NCBI GenBank assembly: GCA_938075305.1
Contig: CALJGV010000003.1
Span: 1-59,412, forward strand
Direction: 5' to 3'
Origin: an uncultured bacterium
Lineage (GTDB): Bacteria; Planctomycetota; UBA1135; GCA-002686595
DNA length: 59,412 nt
Shown here: piece after piece, positions 27,699 to 36,803 of the stretch
How the letters are laid out: every line of letters begins with the position of its first letter
How positions within the stretch are numbered: the stretch's first letter is position 1
Notes under the pieces: generated by a model
Databases searched by the model: none
What the model was told of the DNA's origin: nothing
What the model saw: the letters and a program-made list of their open reading frames with translations, nothing else
Translations under genes and position numbers: made by a program

Positions 27699-29109
27699 CC
27701 TGGATCGCCTCCAGGCTCAGCCCCTTGCCATCGGGTGAGACCGACACCTCGAGGTGGTCGACCATCTCGGCGAGCAGGAAGAGGCCGCGGCCACGCTCGT
27801 CCTCCAGATCGGGGAACCCGCTCTCGGGCCGGATGAACCCCTCGATCGTCTCCACTTCACCGCCACCCTGGTCGTCGACGCGGACGGCCCAGACGCGCCC
27901 TTCTCCCGCGTCCGGGCCGACCCGCACGACCATCCGGACCCTCACGTCCCGCTCGAGATCGGAGAGGCCTATCGCGGCGCCGCCTCCGCCGTGATCGACC
28001 GCGTTGTCGATGAGCTCCCCCGCCACGAACTGGAAGGCCTCGAGCGGCTGTCCTTCAAGGCCGCGTTCCTCGGCGAAGTGGGTCGCGACGCGCCGCGCCA
28101 TCCGTCCGTGGGCGTGGGTCGCGGGCAGGTCCAGCTCGAGGGTTCCTTCCCTGGACTGGACGCACTCGACCTCGGAGCTCGGCCCCGGGGAACCGCTGGC
28201 GAAGCTGAGCTGGAGGGAGAGGTCCAACGCCTTGGGCGAGTGGGTCAGCGCCCCCATGGAGATTCGGTCCACGCCCGATCCCGCGACGGCGGAGAGGGTC
28301 TCCTGGGTGATGCCGCCCGATGCCTCGAGGGCCACGGGCCGCCCGCGCTCTCCCGCGAGCCGCCGCAGCGTTGGGATGAGGGCGGACATCTGAGCCGGTG
28401 ACATGTTGTCCAGGAGCACGACGTCCGCGTCGCCCCGCACGGCGGCCTCAGCCTCCGCCGGATCGCGGGCCTCGCAGGTGATCGTCACGCCGGGGCCCAG
28501 ATCGGCGCGCAGGTCAGCGAGGAGCTCCTCCACCGCTCGTCCCGAGAGGTCGATGTGGTTCTCCTTCACCATCGCCTCGTCATGGAGCCCGAACCGGTGG
28601 TTGACGCCCCCCCCCACGCGGACGGCGTACTTGTCGAGGAGCCGGAGCCCAGGGGCGGTCTTGCGGGTGTCGAGAATCTTCACTCCCGTGCCCTCCACGC
28701 GGTCCACGGCCTCCCGGGTCCGGGAGGCGACGCCGCACATCCGCTGCACGAGGTTGAGCGCGGTCCGCTCCGCCACGAGCAGCGCCCGCGCATCACCGCG
28801 CGCGTGGAGCACGATGTCCCCCGCGACGATGAGCTGGCCATCGGGGACGACCGCGTCCACCAGCGAGCCCGGGTCGAGCATCCGGAGGATTCGCTCGAAG
28901 ATCGCTCCGCCGGCGAAGACTCCCGCCTCCTTGGCAACGAGGGTCGCGCGTCCGACGACCCCGGCCTTCACCGCGGTGCGCGTGGTCACGTCCTGACGCA
29001 CGAGGTCCTCCACCGGTGTATCCGCCGCGACCGCGATGCCCAGGTCCTCGGAGAGCGCTCGACGGAGCACATCGTCGAGTGCTTGGTGAAGGTCTCCGGG
29101 GTTCATCAT
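27685..29109 (-). CDS. nadC: Quinolinate phosphoribosyltransferase fused to HATPase (anti-sigma-like) domain
   Basis: 474 residues. Positions 1-305 are a complete NadC (quinolinate + PRPP to nicotinate mononucleotide) with LDTRKTAPGLRLLDKYAV (147-164), GGGVNHRFGL (167-176), KENHIDL and the barrel end LEASGGIT (261-268). A short linker leads to an RsbW/SpoIIAB-type HATPase domain (about 322-470): N box E365-LIDN369AVDHGG, G1 box VDDQGGG (411-417) and G2 box RGRGLFL (439-445). There is no ATG, GTG or TTG in the linker; the nearest internal ATG (residue 337) lies inside the HATPase domain. Start 29109 is preferred over a GTG at 29163. The combination is not one I recognise from characterised proteins. 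Confidence 0.9.
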   Translation of the reverse strand: MMNPGDLHQALDDVLRRALSEDLGIAVAADTPVEDLVRQDVTTRTAVKAGVVGRATLVAKEAGVFAGGAIFERILRMLDPGSLVDAVVPDGQLIVAGDIVLHARGDARALLVAERTALNLVQRMCGVASRTREAVDRVEGTGVKILDTRKTAPGLRLLDKYAVRVGGGVNHRFGLHDEAMVKENHIDLSGRAVEELLADLRADLGPGVTITCEARDPAEAEAAVRGDADVVLLDNMSPAQMSALIPTLRRLAGERGRPVALEASGGITQETLSAVAGSGVDRISMGALTHSPKALDLSLQLSFASGSPGPSSEVECVQSREGTLELDLPATHAHGRMARRVATHFAEERGLEGQPLEAFQFVAGELIDNAVDHGGGGAAIGLSDLERDVRVRMVVRVGPDAGEGRVWAVRVDDQGGGEVETIEGFIRPESGFPDLEDERGRGLFLLAEMVDHLEVSVSPDGKGLSLEAIQDADA

Positions 29110-29166
29110 TGCCTTGGGCCGGGCTTGGGATGCGGCGCGGTGCCGGGCACCTTCGCGGGCCACAGT

Positions 29167-29565
29167 CTATCCCCCTGGACCGGCTCCCGAGGGTGTCGCC
29201 CCGTGATGAGGGGTACGGGCCCCGGCCAGGGACCAGCCCGCGTCGACCCCGATGGGAGGCTCGGCCAGGATCGCCCGCGCCGCGCGGGCCGTCCGCGGCC
29301 CTACACCGTCGAGGTCCTCGAGCTCTGCCTCCGGCCCCTGGTCCCAGAGGTGGCGGGCGAGGTCCACGGATCGCCGCGGCCCCACGCCAGACGCCCTGCG
29401 CAGGGCTCGCGGATGGGGAAGGGCAGGCCGTGTCCGTCCCTGTTCAGACTCCAGCGCCAGCGCCCACCGGCCCGCCGCAAGGGCCTCACTGCGCTCTGCG
29501 ACGAGCGTCCCGAACCACCAACCGACCAGCAGGAGCCAGGCGGCCCCCCCCGCTGGGGCCGGCAT
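29167..29565 (-). CDS. Membrane-anchored helix-hairpin-helix (ComEA-like) protein
   Basis: 132 residues from the ATG at 29565. A single hydrophobic segment (7-23) is followed by two helix-hairpin-helix motifs: PRALRRASGVGPRRSVDLA (52-70) and LEDLDGVGPRTARAARAIL (82-100). This is the plan of ComEA, the membrane-anchored DNA receptor of natural transformation, but the protein is short and the second motif is better than the first. An upstream GTG would add about 69 residues overlapping the MinD-like gene. It lies between the MinD/FlhG-like gene and nadC. Confidence 0.65.
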   Translation of the reverse strand: MPAPAGGAAWLLLVGWWFGTLVAERSEALAAGRWALALESEQGRTRPALPHPRALRRASGVGPRRSVDLARHLWDQGPEAELEDLDGVGPRTARAARAILAEPPIGVDAGWSLAGARTPHHGATPSGAGPGG

Positions 29566-29671
29566 CCAGCCCGTCAATGAACCCACAGCACGCCCCACGT
29601 TCCCCGGACGATCGACGCCGCTCGACGTGACGGTCTCGGCTGGCGAAGCCGAACCGCGACTAGGGAATGAG

Positions 29672-30619
29672 TCAGGCCCGCCGGGTCGCCCGGGGGCCGG
29701 TGGACATCTCCTCGAGACGCCACCCCGCGCCCATGCCCTCGCGCTCTTGGAGCTGATCGAGCAGCCTGGCAACGATGTGCTCGAGGGCCTGCGCCACGGC
29801 CGACTCCGGCTCCCCCGAGACCACGGACTTGCGCCGCTGGGTGCAGCGGAAGACCGCTCGGTCGTCGGGGATCCACCCCAGCACGTCGAGCCGCTGATCC
29901 AGGAACTTTCGCGTGACCTCCCGGAGCCGATCCCCGACGTCCTGGGCCTCCTGGTCGGAGGTGGCGCGGTTCACGACGAGCAGCGGTAGCTCGCGGGGCA
30001 CCCCCGCGGCGGCGCACTGCCGGACGAAGACCTTCAGGAAGGCGTACGCGTCGGTCATCGCCGTGACGTCGGGCGTCGTGACGAGGACCGTCCGGTCACA
30101 GGCGGCGGCGAAGGCCACGGTCTGGCGGGAGAGGCCGGCCGCCGAGTCCACGAGGAGGAACTCGTAGCCCGCCTCGATCCGCCCCAGCCCGCGGCCGATC
30201 ATCTCCAGTTCATACTCGCGCAGGCCCGCGAGTCGACCGACGCCGGAGCCGCCGGGGAGCAGGTCGAGACCGTCCGAGCAGGGGGTCACGATCTCGTGCA
30301 CCGCGCGGTCCCCTGCGACCACGTCCGCGAAGCTCCGCTCCGGATGAACGTCGTGGAAGATGTGGGCGTTGGCGCACCCGAGGTCAGCGTCGAGGAGGAG
30401 CGTCCGCCCCTTCTGACGAAGAAGGTCGGCGACCGCAGCGGTGAGGGAGGACTTGCCGGTGCCCCCCTTGCCGCTGGCGATACAGAGGGAGCGGCAGCGG
30501 ACCGACCGCGGACCCGGAGCACCCGATGAGGCCCGGAAGGGCTCCACGGGGAGGCGTTCGCCGGTCTCGGCACGACGGCCGATCCGGAGCAGCTGGCGCG
30601 CATGATCCCATCGGTTCAT
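29672..30619 (-). CDS. MinD/ParA-family ATPase, FlhG-like
   Basis: 315 residues. The deviant Walker A is SGKGGTGKSS (49-58), followed by LLLDADLGCAN (74-84) and LLVDSAAGLS. The strand order and the TTPDVTAMTDAYAFLK segment are typical of the FlhG/FleN/YlxH branch that controls flagellar number. The N-terminus WDHARQLLRI resembles the DQAxxLR helix by which FlhG stimulates FlhF, but the match is imperfect. No flagellar genes are in the window. The C-terminus (QLQEREGMGAGWRLEEM) is a short amphipathic tail of the kind used for membrane targeting. Confidence 0.82.
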   Translation of the reverse strand: MNRWDHARQLLRIGRRAETGERLPVEPFRASSGAPGPRSVRCRSLCIASGKGGTGKSSLTAAVADLLRQKGRTLLLDADLGCANAHIFHDVHPERSFADVVAGDRAVHEIVTPCSDGLDLLPGGSGVGRLAGLREYELEMIGRGLGRIEAGYEFLLVDSAAGLSRQTVAFAAACDRTVLVTTPDVTAMTDAYAFLKVFVRQCAAAGVPRELPLLVVNRATSDQEAQDVGDRLREVTRKFLDQRLDVLGWIPDDRAVFRCTQRRKSVVSGEPESAVAQALEHIVARLLDQLQEREGMGAGWRLEEMSTGPRATRRA

Positions 30620-30822
30620 CGATCCACGTCTCCTGTTGGCTGCGAGCCCCTACTTCTTCCAGAACAGCCCTCGATCACAGCGAGCGTGACCGGGCCCAAG
30701 AGGCGTCCCCACTCCTGATCCAGGCGAGGGGAATCCCCAAGCGGGTCAACGGCCGAGGAGGGGCGACTCCGCACCCAATTCACGTCGAATTCTCGGGAGC
30801 CAAGCGCCGCGGCGCCCGTGAG

Positions 30823-30846
30823 CCCCGTGGGCGGCACCCACCGGGG
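30823..30846 (-). terminator. Hairpin just after ruvC
   Basis: CCCCG-TGGG (30823-30831) pairs with CCCA-C-CGGGG (30837-30846), with one bulged base and a 5-nt loop, beginning 7 bp beyond the ruvC stop. No T-run follows, so termination is inferred from position. Confidence 0.4.
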
Positions 30847-30853
30847 AGCCCCC

Positions 30854-31387
30854 TCAGGCGAGCCGGTCGGCGAATCGACGGCGGTGGACGTAGGTCAGGG
30901 CCAGGGCCAGGGCATCGGTGGCGTCGATGGGCTCCGGGGCGACCTCGAGACCGAGCTCCGCCGCGACCATGGCGGCCACGCGCTCCTTCTTGGCCTGGCC
31001 ATCGCCGACGATGGACTTCTTCGCCTCGGACGCCTGGTACTGCACCACCTCGGCCCCGTGCACCACCGCCGCGGAGAGGGCCACCCCGCGGCCCTCCCCC
31101 ACCCGCAGCGCGGACTGCATGTTGACCGCGGTGAAGGCGTGCTCGACCACGACGACCGCCGGGCGGAGCCTCGTCAGCAGGATGTCCAGCTCCTTCCGGA
31201 TCGTCCCCAGGCGCGTGGGGACGTCCTTCGACGAGCCGCCGCGGATGGCGCCCGCCGCCAGCATCCGGGGACCGTCGGCGTGGTGGATGATGGCCCCGTA
31301 GCCCATCAGCCTCGTCCCCGGGTCGATCCCGAGGATCACAGGCCAGGCGAGGTCCGCTGGCACCTGAGGAAGTTCTGAGGTGGACAT
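30854..31387 (-). CDS. ruvC: Crossover junction endodeoxyribonuclease
   Basis: 177 residues; resolves Holliday junctions with RuvAB. The RNase H-fold catalytic acids are D22 (ILGIDPGTRLMGYG), E82 (VVVEHAF) and D155/D158 (IDATDALALA). The segment NMQSALRVGEGRGVAL and the YQASEAKKSIVG DNA-binding stretch are conserved. The ATG at 31387 is chosen because conserved sequence starts about 17 residues later; the frame is open 135 codons further but overlaps the divergent ispD. ruvA and ruvB are not nearby. A gap of 234 bp without a gene separates it from the MinD-like gene. Confidence 0.95.
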   Translation of the reverse strand: MSTSELPQVPADLAWPVILGIDPGTRLMGYGAIIHHADGPRMLAAGAIRGGSSKDVPTRLGTIRKELDILLTRLRPAVVVVEHAFTAVNMQSALRVGEGRGVALSAAVVHGAEVVQYQASEAKKSIVGDGQAKKERVAAMVAAELGLEVAPEPIDATDALALALTYVHRRRFADRLA

Positions 31388-31481
31388 GGGCGTTGCGACC
31401 GTGCGGAGGTCGGGACTTGAGCCTACGTTATCGGCGCCGCGACCCACAACGCGCCCCGGGTAAGGGGCCGCGCGGCCCCCC

Positions 31482-32219
31482 ATGGAGCTCAGAGACCCCA
31501 AAGAAGGCCCCGCACTGCGGTCCGCCGCCGTCCTCCTCGCCGCCGGCGCCTCCACGCGCATGGGTGGCGAGACCTCGAAGGCCCTCAGGGATCTCGGCGG
31601 CCGCACGATCCTGGAGCGGTCGGCCGCGGCTCTGCTCGCTGCTCCCTCCGTCGTCGAGCTGGTGGTGGTGATCCGGGAGGCGGATCGCGCCGCGGTGGAG
31701 GCGGCGCTGTCCGCGCATCGCGGGGCGCTCCTCGCCCTGGTGGAGGGCGGCGCCGAACGAACGGACTCCGTGCGCGAGGGCGTCCGCGCCACCTCGGGCG
31801 ACGTCGATGTGGTCCTCGTCCATGACGCCGCGCGGTGCTTCGTCGAGCCGGGGCACGTGGAGTCCGTCGCCAGGGCGGCCTACGAACACGGCAGCGCGCT
31901 GCTCGCGACGCGGGTCAGCGACACCCTCAAGTTCGTTCCCAATGGATTCCTGTCCGAGGAGTCCATGGACCGCGAGCAGTACTGGTCGGCCCAGACCCCG
32001 CAGGGCATGCGGGCCGCGCGCTTCCACGATGTGCTCGCGCGCGCCGACCGGGATGGCTTCCGCCCCACGGATGACGCGGCCCTGCACGAGCACTACCACG
32101 GCCCCTCGCGCGTCGTGGAGGGGTCGCGTCACAACCTCAAGATGACCACGCCGGACGACCTCGTGCTGGGCGCCGCCCTGGCCTCCGTCCTGGACCACGC
32201 CGGAGGAGGCGACTCATGA
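31482..32219 (+). CDS. ispD: 2-C-methyl-D-erythritol 4-phosphate cytidylyltransferase
   Basis: 245 residues; third step of the MEP isoprenoid pathway. The nucleotide-binding loop is LAAGASTRMG (19-28) with Lys33 (TSKAL). EGGAERTDSVREGV and VLVHDAAR are the substrate-binding segments, followed by TPQ and TDDAALHEHY. The stop overlaps the ispF start (ATGA). The N-terminal 13 residues may be excess, but no internal start precedes the conserved loop. Confidence 0.95.
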   Translation: MELRDPKEGPALRSAAVLLAAGASTRMGGETSKALRDLGGRTILERSAAALLAAPSVVELVVVIREADRAAVEAALSAHRGALLALVEGGAERTDSVREGVRATSGDVDVVLVHDAARCFVEPGHVESVARAAYEHGSALLATRVSDTLKFVPNGFLSEESMDREQYWSAQTPQGMRAARFHDVLARADRDGFRPTDDAALHEHYHGPSRVVEGSRHNLKMTTPDDLVLGAALASVLDHAGGGDS

Positions 32220-32695
32220 GCATGCGCGTCGGCCTGGGTTTTGATCTTCACCGACTCGAGGAGGGGCGCCCCTGTGTCCTCGGCGGGGTCACCCTCCCCC
32301 ACCCCACCGGCCCCGCTGGGCACTCCGACGGGGACGCCGTGCTCCACGCCCTCACGGACGCCGTCACCGGCGCCGCCGGGCTGGATGACATCGGCACGCT
32401 CTTCCCTGACGACGACCCACGCTGGAAGGACGCTGATAGCGCAACGCTCTTCAGCGAGGCTATGCGGCTGGTGCGCGACGCTGGCTGGGCCCTGATGAAC
32501 CTGGACGTGGTGATCGCCACGGAGGGCCCTCGGATCAAACCCCACCGAGCGGCCATGCGCGCTCGGATCGCGGAGCTCGCCGGAGTCGACGCCGGAGCGG
32601 TCAACGTCAAGGGCAAGACCCTGGAAGGGATGGGCGCCCTCGCCGACGGCACGGGCGTCGCCGTCCAGGCGGTCTGCTTGCTCACAGCGCTCTGA
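32216..32695 (+). CDS. ispF: 2-C-methyl-D-erythritol 2,4-cyclodiphosphate synthase
   Basis: 159 residues; fifth step of the MEP pathway. Zinc ligands D10, H12 (GFDLHRL) and H44 (AVLHALTDA) are in place, with HSDGD at 36-40, DIGTLFPD and the C-terminal KGKTLEGMG nucleotide-binding segment. Directly coupled to ispD by a 4-bp overlap, giving the common ispDF arrangement; ispE is not in the window. Confidence 0.97.
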   Translation: MSMRVGLGFDLHRLEEGRPCVLGGVTLPHPTGPAGHSDGDAVLHALTDAVTGAAGLDDIGTLFPDDDPRWKDADSATLFSEAMRLVRDAGWALMNLDVVIATEGPRIKPHRAAMRARIAELAGVDAGAVNVKGKTLEGMGALADGTGVAVQAVCLLTAL

Positions 32696-32785
32696 TCCCC
32701 TGGCGAGGCGCGGGATTGCTCCCGGTGGTCAATCCGACGGAGCGTGGTTAGGTTCGGAGGGGCGCTCTGCCCCTTCCCCCGCTCC

Positions 32786-34714
32786 ATGCCCATCGATCCC
32801 GCCTCACTGACCTCCACTCGGTCCACGTCAGCCGCGCGTGCCCTGCAGAGCCTCGTCTGCTGCGGGGCCCTGCTCCTCGGGTGGGCCCCCTCTAGCCTCG
32901 CCCAGGACCCGGACGACGGCCCAGCACCCGGCCTCAGGAAGGTCCCCCTCGCGCTCCAGAGCGACATCAGCAAGGCCCTCGACCTCGGCATCGAGCACCT
33001 GCTCACGACCCAGTCCATGGACGGCTCGTGGCTCCAGAACCTGGACAACTACGGGCCCGGGATGACCGGCCTCGCCCTCTACGCCCTCCTCAAGTCCGGG
33101 GTCCCCCCGGAGCACCCGGCGGTACGGAGGGGCTTCGCCTTCGTGGAGCGCCACCCCCCGAAGAAGACCTACAGCCGGTCGTGCGTGCTGCTCGCCGTCG
33201 CCACCCGCGGGCTCGAGCAGGACGAGGAGTGGATGGAGCGGCTGGTGGAGGAGCTCCTGGACACACAGGTGGTCGAGGGCTGGGCTTATCCGGGCGGTCA
33301 CCCGGACCTCTCGAACACCCAGTACGCCGCCATGGCCTTGCGGGCCGCGGCAGCGGCAGGGGTCTCGATCCCCGCCAAGGTCTGGAAGCGCCTCGCCGAC
33401 GCGATCCTCGACTACGCCGAGCCGGTCCAGGGCGTCGAGAGCGGGCTCAGGGCCCGCGGCTTCCGCTACACCACCAACGCGGCGAACGCGACCGGCAGCA
33501 TGACGGCGGCGGGGGTCGCCGTCCTGTCCATCTGCATCGAGCAGATGCGCGGGCGCAAGGGTCCCTACGAGCGCGCCCTCGCCGAGGGCAAGCACTGGCT
33601 CGACACCCACTTCGACGTGGAGCGCAACCCGGTGCCCGACTCCGAGTCGGGCTCCATGGGGCGGTACTACTACTACCTCTACGGCATCGAGCGGGTCGGC
33701 TCGCTCCTGGAGGATGGACTCATGGCCGGCAAGCCCTGGTACCAGCTCGGGGCCGAGACCCTCGTCGCCAGGCAATCCGAAGAGGGACGCTGGGGGAACG
33801 AGGCCGAGACGGCCTTCTCCATGCTCTTCCTCTCCCGCGCCACCGGCTCCCTCGGTCCGATCTCCGGCAAGACCAAGGCGGTCATGGGCAACCGCTGGGC
33901 CTTCGGCGCCGATGACCCCAAGGCCGACGTCTCCCTGCGGGCCAGCGGTCGGTCCAAGACCACGATCTGGATCTCTTCCTTCGGTGAGGACGCCTCCTTC
34001 AAGCACGGCTCCGGCGAGGACGGCGAGGGACCGATCGAGGTGGAGCGTGTCGAGTACTGGCGGCCGCCCTTCGAGGGCGAGACCGGGCAGGTCCTGATCG
34101 CCGAGGTCGTCCCCGGGACCGATGGCGCGGCGGCCCAGCAGCGCTATGCCGTGCAGTGCGACCTCGACGGCCCTCGAATGTGCGACGTGACCGCACACGT
34201 CTTCGTTGCCGGGAAGTCCGACCCGCTGAAGTCCAAGCCGCTGCGTATCCGCGTGGGCATCACGGATCGTCCGGAGTGGGATCGCTACGCGACCGACATG
34301 GACCAGAACCTCCTGCGCCTCGTGCAGGTGAAAGCCGCCGCCTCCAGCGAGGGGACCGGGGCCCAGGGCAAGGCGGCCGCGGCCATCGACCGGATGACCG
34401 GCGTCGGCTGGAGCCCCGCCGCCACGGACGCCGCCCCCTGGGTCGAGATCACGCTGAAGAAGAAGCTGAAGGCGAACCAGATCGTGCTCAGTCACGGCAA
34501 GCCCTCGAGCCCTCGGTTCGGGGACTTCACGATCACGATCAACGGCAAGGACAGGGACGCCATCAAGGGCAGCATGACCCCTGACTACCGGGTGAAGACG
34601 GTCATCCAGCTCGAGAAGCCGTTGCCCGTGGGCTCCCTGCGGATCGACTTCGCCGGCGGCCCGTTCGAGAAGCCGCCGACCCTCGGCGAGGTCGAGCTGC
34701 GCCGGGTGCGCTGA
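32786..34714 (+). CDS. Exported prenyltransferase/squalene-cyclase-like toroid protein
   Basis: 642 residues with a signal sequence ending near residue 39 (SSLA-QD). Positions about 55-380 contain several alpha/alpha-toroid repeats of the prenyltransferase and squalene oxidase type, with QSMDGSW, GMTGLALYALL, LSNTQYAAMALRAA and QSEEGRWGNEAETAFSMLFL as repeat cores. The C-terminal 120 residues (AAAAIDRMTGVGWSP...WVEITLKK...IVLSHG) resemble a discoidin-like (F5/8 type C) carbohydrate-binding sandwich. Catalytic motifs of true cyclases were not found. The exported location argues against terpene cyclase activity; polysaccharide or protein binding is more likely. Confidence 0.75.
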   Translation: MPIDPASLTSTRSTSAARALQSLVCCGALLLGWAPSSLAQDPDDGPAPGLRKVPLALQSDISKALDLGIEHLLTTQSMDGSWLQNLDNYGPGMTGLALYALLKSGVPPEHPAVRRGFAFVERHPPKKTYSRSCVLLAVATRGLEQDEEWMERLVEELLDTQVVEGWAYPGGHPDLSNTQYAAMALRAAAAAGVSIPAKVWKRLADAILDYAEPVQGVESGLRARGFRYTTNAANATGSMTAAGVAVLSICIEQMRGRKGPYERALAEGKHWLDTHFDVERNPVPDSESGSMGRYYYYLYGIERVGSLLEDGLMAGKPWYQLGAETLVARQSEEGRWGNEAETAFSMLFLSRATGSLGPISGKTKAVMGNRWAFGADDPKADVSLRASGRSKTTIWISSFGEDASFKHGSGEDGEGPIEVERVEYWRPPFEGETGQVLIAEVVPGTDGAAAQQRYAVQCDLDGPRMCDVTAHVFVAGKSDPLKSKPLRIRVGITDRPEWDRYATDMDQNLLRLVQVKAAASSEGTGAQGKAAAAIDRMTGVGWSPAATDAAPWVEITLKKKLKANQIVLSHGKPSSPRFGDFTITINGKDRDAIKGSMTPDYRVKTVIQLEKPLPVGSLRIDFAGGPFEKPPTLGEVELRRVR

Positions 34715-34748
34715 GCCCCCCGGGCTCCGCGCACCCCGGGGAGAGACG

Positions 34749-36683
34749 TCAGAGCGACTGGGCCCGGGAGAGGCGCGCGTAGGCGCCGCCGGCCGCCACC
34801 AGCTCGTCGTGGGTCCCGCTCTCGATGAGCCGGCCCTCCTCCATCACGAGGATCCGATCCGCGTTGCGGACCGTGGAGAGGCGGTGGGCGATGACGATGG
34901 ACGTGCGCCCCTCCATCATCTCCTCCAGCGCCTCCTGAACCGCCCGCTCGCTCTCGGTGTCCAGCGCGCTGGTCGCCTCATCGAGGAGCAGGAGCTCGGG
35001 ATCGCAGAGCAGCGCGCGCGCGATGGTGATGCGCTGCTGCTGTCCACCGGAGAGGCGGGCCCCGGCGTCCTGGACGTCGGTGTCGTAGCCGTCGGGGAGG
35101 GACAGGATGAAGTCGTGCAGGTGGGCCGCCTTGGCCGCCTGCTGCACCTCGTCGTCCGTCGCGTCCGGGCGACCGTACCGGATGTTCTCCGCCACCGAGG
35201 CGTGGAACAGGAACGGGCTCTGGGTCACCACCGCGTAGCGCGAGGTCCACGAGTCGAGCGTGATCTCCCGCAGGTCATGGCCGCCCGCGGTCACGCGCCC
35301 CGACTGCGGGTCGACGAAGCGTGCCACCAGGTCCAGCACCGTGCTCTTACCCGAGCCGCTTGCGCCCACCACCGCGACGGTCTCACCCGCGCGAACCTCG
35401 AGGTTCAGGCCTTCGATCGCGAAGCTCCCCTCCCCTCCGGCCTCACCGTCCTCGTTCGTGGGGTAGGTGAATCCGACGTCCTCGAAGACGATGCCCGAAC
35501 CAATGGTCGAGATCGGTATCGCCCGAGTCGATTCGACCAGGTCAGGTTGCTCGTCGAGCAGATCCAGCAGCCGCTGCGCGGCCCCCTGGGCCTCGGCCAC
35601 CTGGGCGACGACCCGGGTGGTGCGTTTCAGGTGAGACGAGGCCTGGCTGATCATCATGAAGAAGGTCAGCATCTCGCCCCCGTTGTTGACCGCGTAGCCG
35701 TTGATCACCACGAGGCCCACGACCACCACGAGCGCCGCCACGCCGAAGTTGGTGAAGAAGATCGTCCAGGCCCTGGAGAGCGCCGAGGCGCGGATCATCC
35801 GCATGGTGGCGCGGACGAAGCCGACGTTGGTCTCCTCGAATCGCTCGAGCTCACGCTCCTCTGCTCGATAAGCCTTGACCGTGCGGATGCCCTGGAACAT
35901 CTGGGTCAGCACCTGGAAGGTCGACCCAAGCTGGGTGGCGCTGCGGTGGCTCCCCTTGCGCACCTTCTTCATCAGGATCGCGATGGGGATCACGAAGATG
36001 GGCAGCCCGAGGACGACGAACAGCGTCGGCAGCGGCGCGATAAGGAAGGCGAGCCCGAGGGAGACCAGGAACAGCAGGGGCTCCTGGATCAGGTCCTTGA
36101 GGATGACCTGGACCACCTGGGTGGTGCGCGCGACGTCGCTGCTGATCCGGGAGAGGAGGTCCCCGAAGCGGCGCCCCGAGTGATAGCGGAGCGACAGCCC
36201 CATCAGGTGCCTCGCCAGCTGCATGCGCAGGGAGACCACCAGGAGCAGGCTGACCTTGCCGGCGATCACGCCCATGCCGTACTGGGTCGCCCCGGCGAGC
36301 AGCGCCATCACCGCCACAATGACCCCCACCATGATCAGCCCATGCAGGCGCTGGTCGTCGCTTTCGGCGAGGGTCGCGGGATCGCCCAGGATCCACCCCT
36401 TGGCCGCCGCCTTCTTCTCCTCCAGCGCGGCATCGAGGGACACGAGCCATCCCGCGGGCCCGGAGGCTTCGGCCTCGGACGGCTCGCCGGCGAGGGCGCC
36501 CTCGGCGAGGCTCCGCACCTCCTCCCCGGGGAAGAGGACCTCCCAGGTGGGCTCAAGGAGGAGGAACGTCCCCTTCTGGAGGAACGCGCTCGTCAGCCCC
36601 AGGAACACGACCGCGAGCAGCGCGACCACGTGCGGTCCGGCGTGGGGCCTGAGGAGGCGGTAGAGATCACCGAGGCGATTCAT
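34749..36683 (-). CDS. ABC exporter, MsbA-like half-transporter
   Basis: 644 residues. The N-terminal transmembrane domain (six helices, about 20-380) is fused to a nucleotide-binding domain. Walker A has K446 (VGASGSGKST), the signature is LSGGQQQRITIARALL, Walker B is LLLLDEATSALD (D568, E569) and the switch His lies in IVIAHRLST. Such half-transporters act as dimers; MsbA flips lipid A, others export peptides or drugs. A roughly 90-residue insert between helices 1 and 2 (EVLFPGEEVRSLAEGAL...) is probably periplasmic and is unusual. The ATG at 36683 is used; a further open 11 codons precede it. Confidence 0.9.
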   Translation of the reverse strand: MNRLGDLYRLLRPHAGPHVVALLAVVFLGLTSAFLQKGTFLLLEPTWEVLFPGEEVRSLAEGALAGEPSEAEASGPAGWLVSLDAALEEKKAAAKGWILGDPATLAESDDQRLHGLIMVGVIVAVMALLAGATQYGMGVIAGKVSLLLVVSLRMQLARHLMGLSLRYHSGRRFGDLLSRISSDVARTTQVVQVILKDLIQEPLLFLVSLGLAFLIAPLPTLFVVLGLPIFVIPIAILMKKVRKGSHRSATQLGSTFQVLTQMFQGIRTVKAYRAEERELERFEETNVGFVRATMRMIRASALSRAWTIFFTNFGVAALVVVVGLVVINGYAVNNGGEMLTFFMMISQASSHLKRTTRVVAQVAEAQGAAQRLLDLLDEQPDLVESTRAIPISTIGSGIVFEDVGFTYPTNEDGEAGGEGSFAIEGLNLEVRAGETVAVVGASGSGKSTVLDLVARFVDPQSGRVTAGGHDLREITLDSWTSRYAVVTQSPFLFHASVAENIRYGRPDATDDEVQQAAKAAHLHDFILSLPDGYDTDVQDAGARLSGGQQQRITIARALLCDPELLLLDEATSALDTESERAVQEALEEMMEGRTSIVIAHRLSTVRNADRILVMEEGRLIESGTHDELVAAGGAYARLSRAQSL

Positions 36684-36741
36684 GGGGCGCGAAGCTAGGG
36701 CGCTTCCTGGGAGCACTCACCCCCCAATCGCCCAAAACGGG

Positions 36742-36778
36742 CGCGAGGCGCCCCCGGGTCTTCCGAGGGCGCCTCGCG
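36742..36778 (-). terminator. Intrinsic terminator after the parvulin-like gene
   Basis: A 12-bp perfect stem, CGCGAGGCGCCC complementing GGGCGCCTCGCG, with a 13-nt loop. On the minus strand it is followed within a few bases by TTTT (36734-36737). It separates the parvulin-like gene from the ABC exporter gene. Confidence 0.75.
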
Positions 36779-36803
36779 GGGCGGCTGATGGCCTTGGGAG
36801 GGA

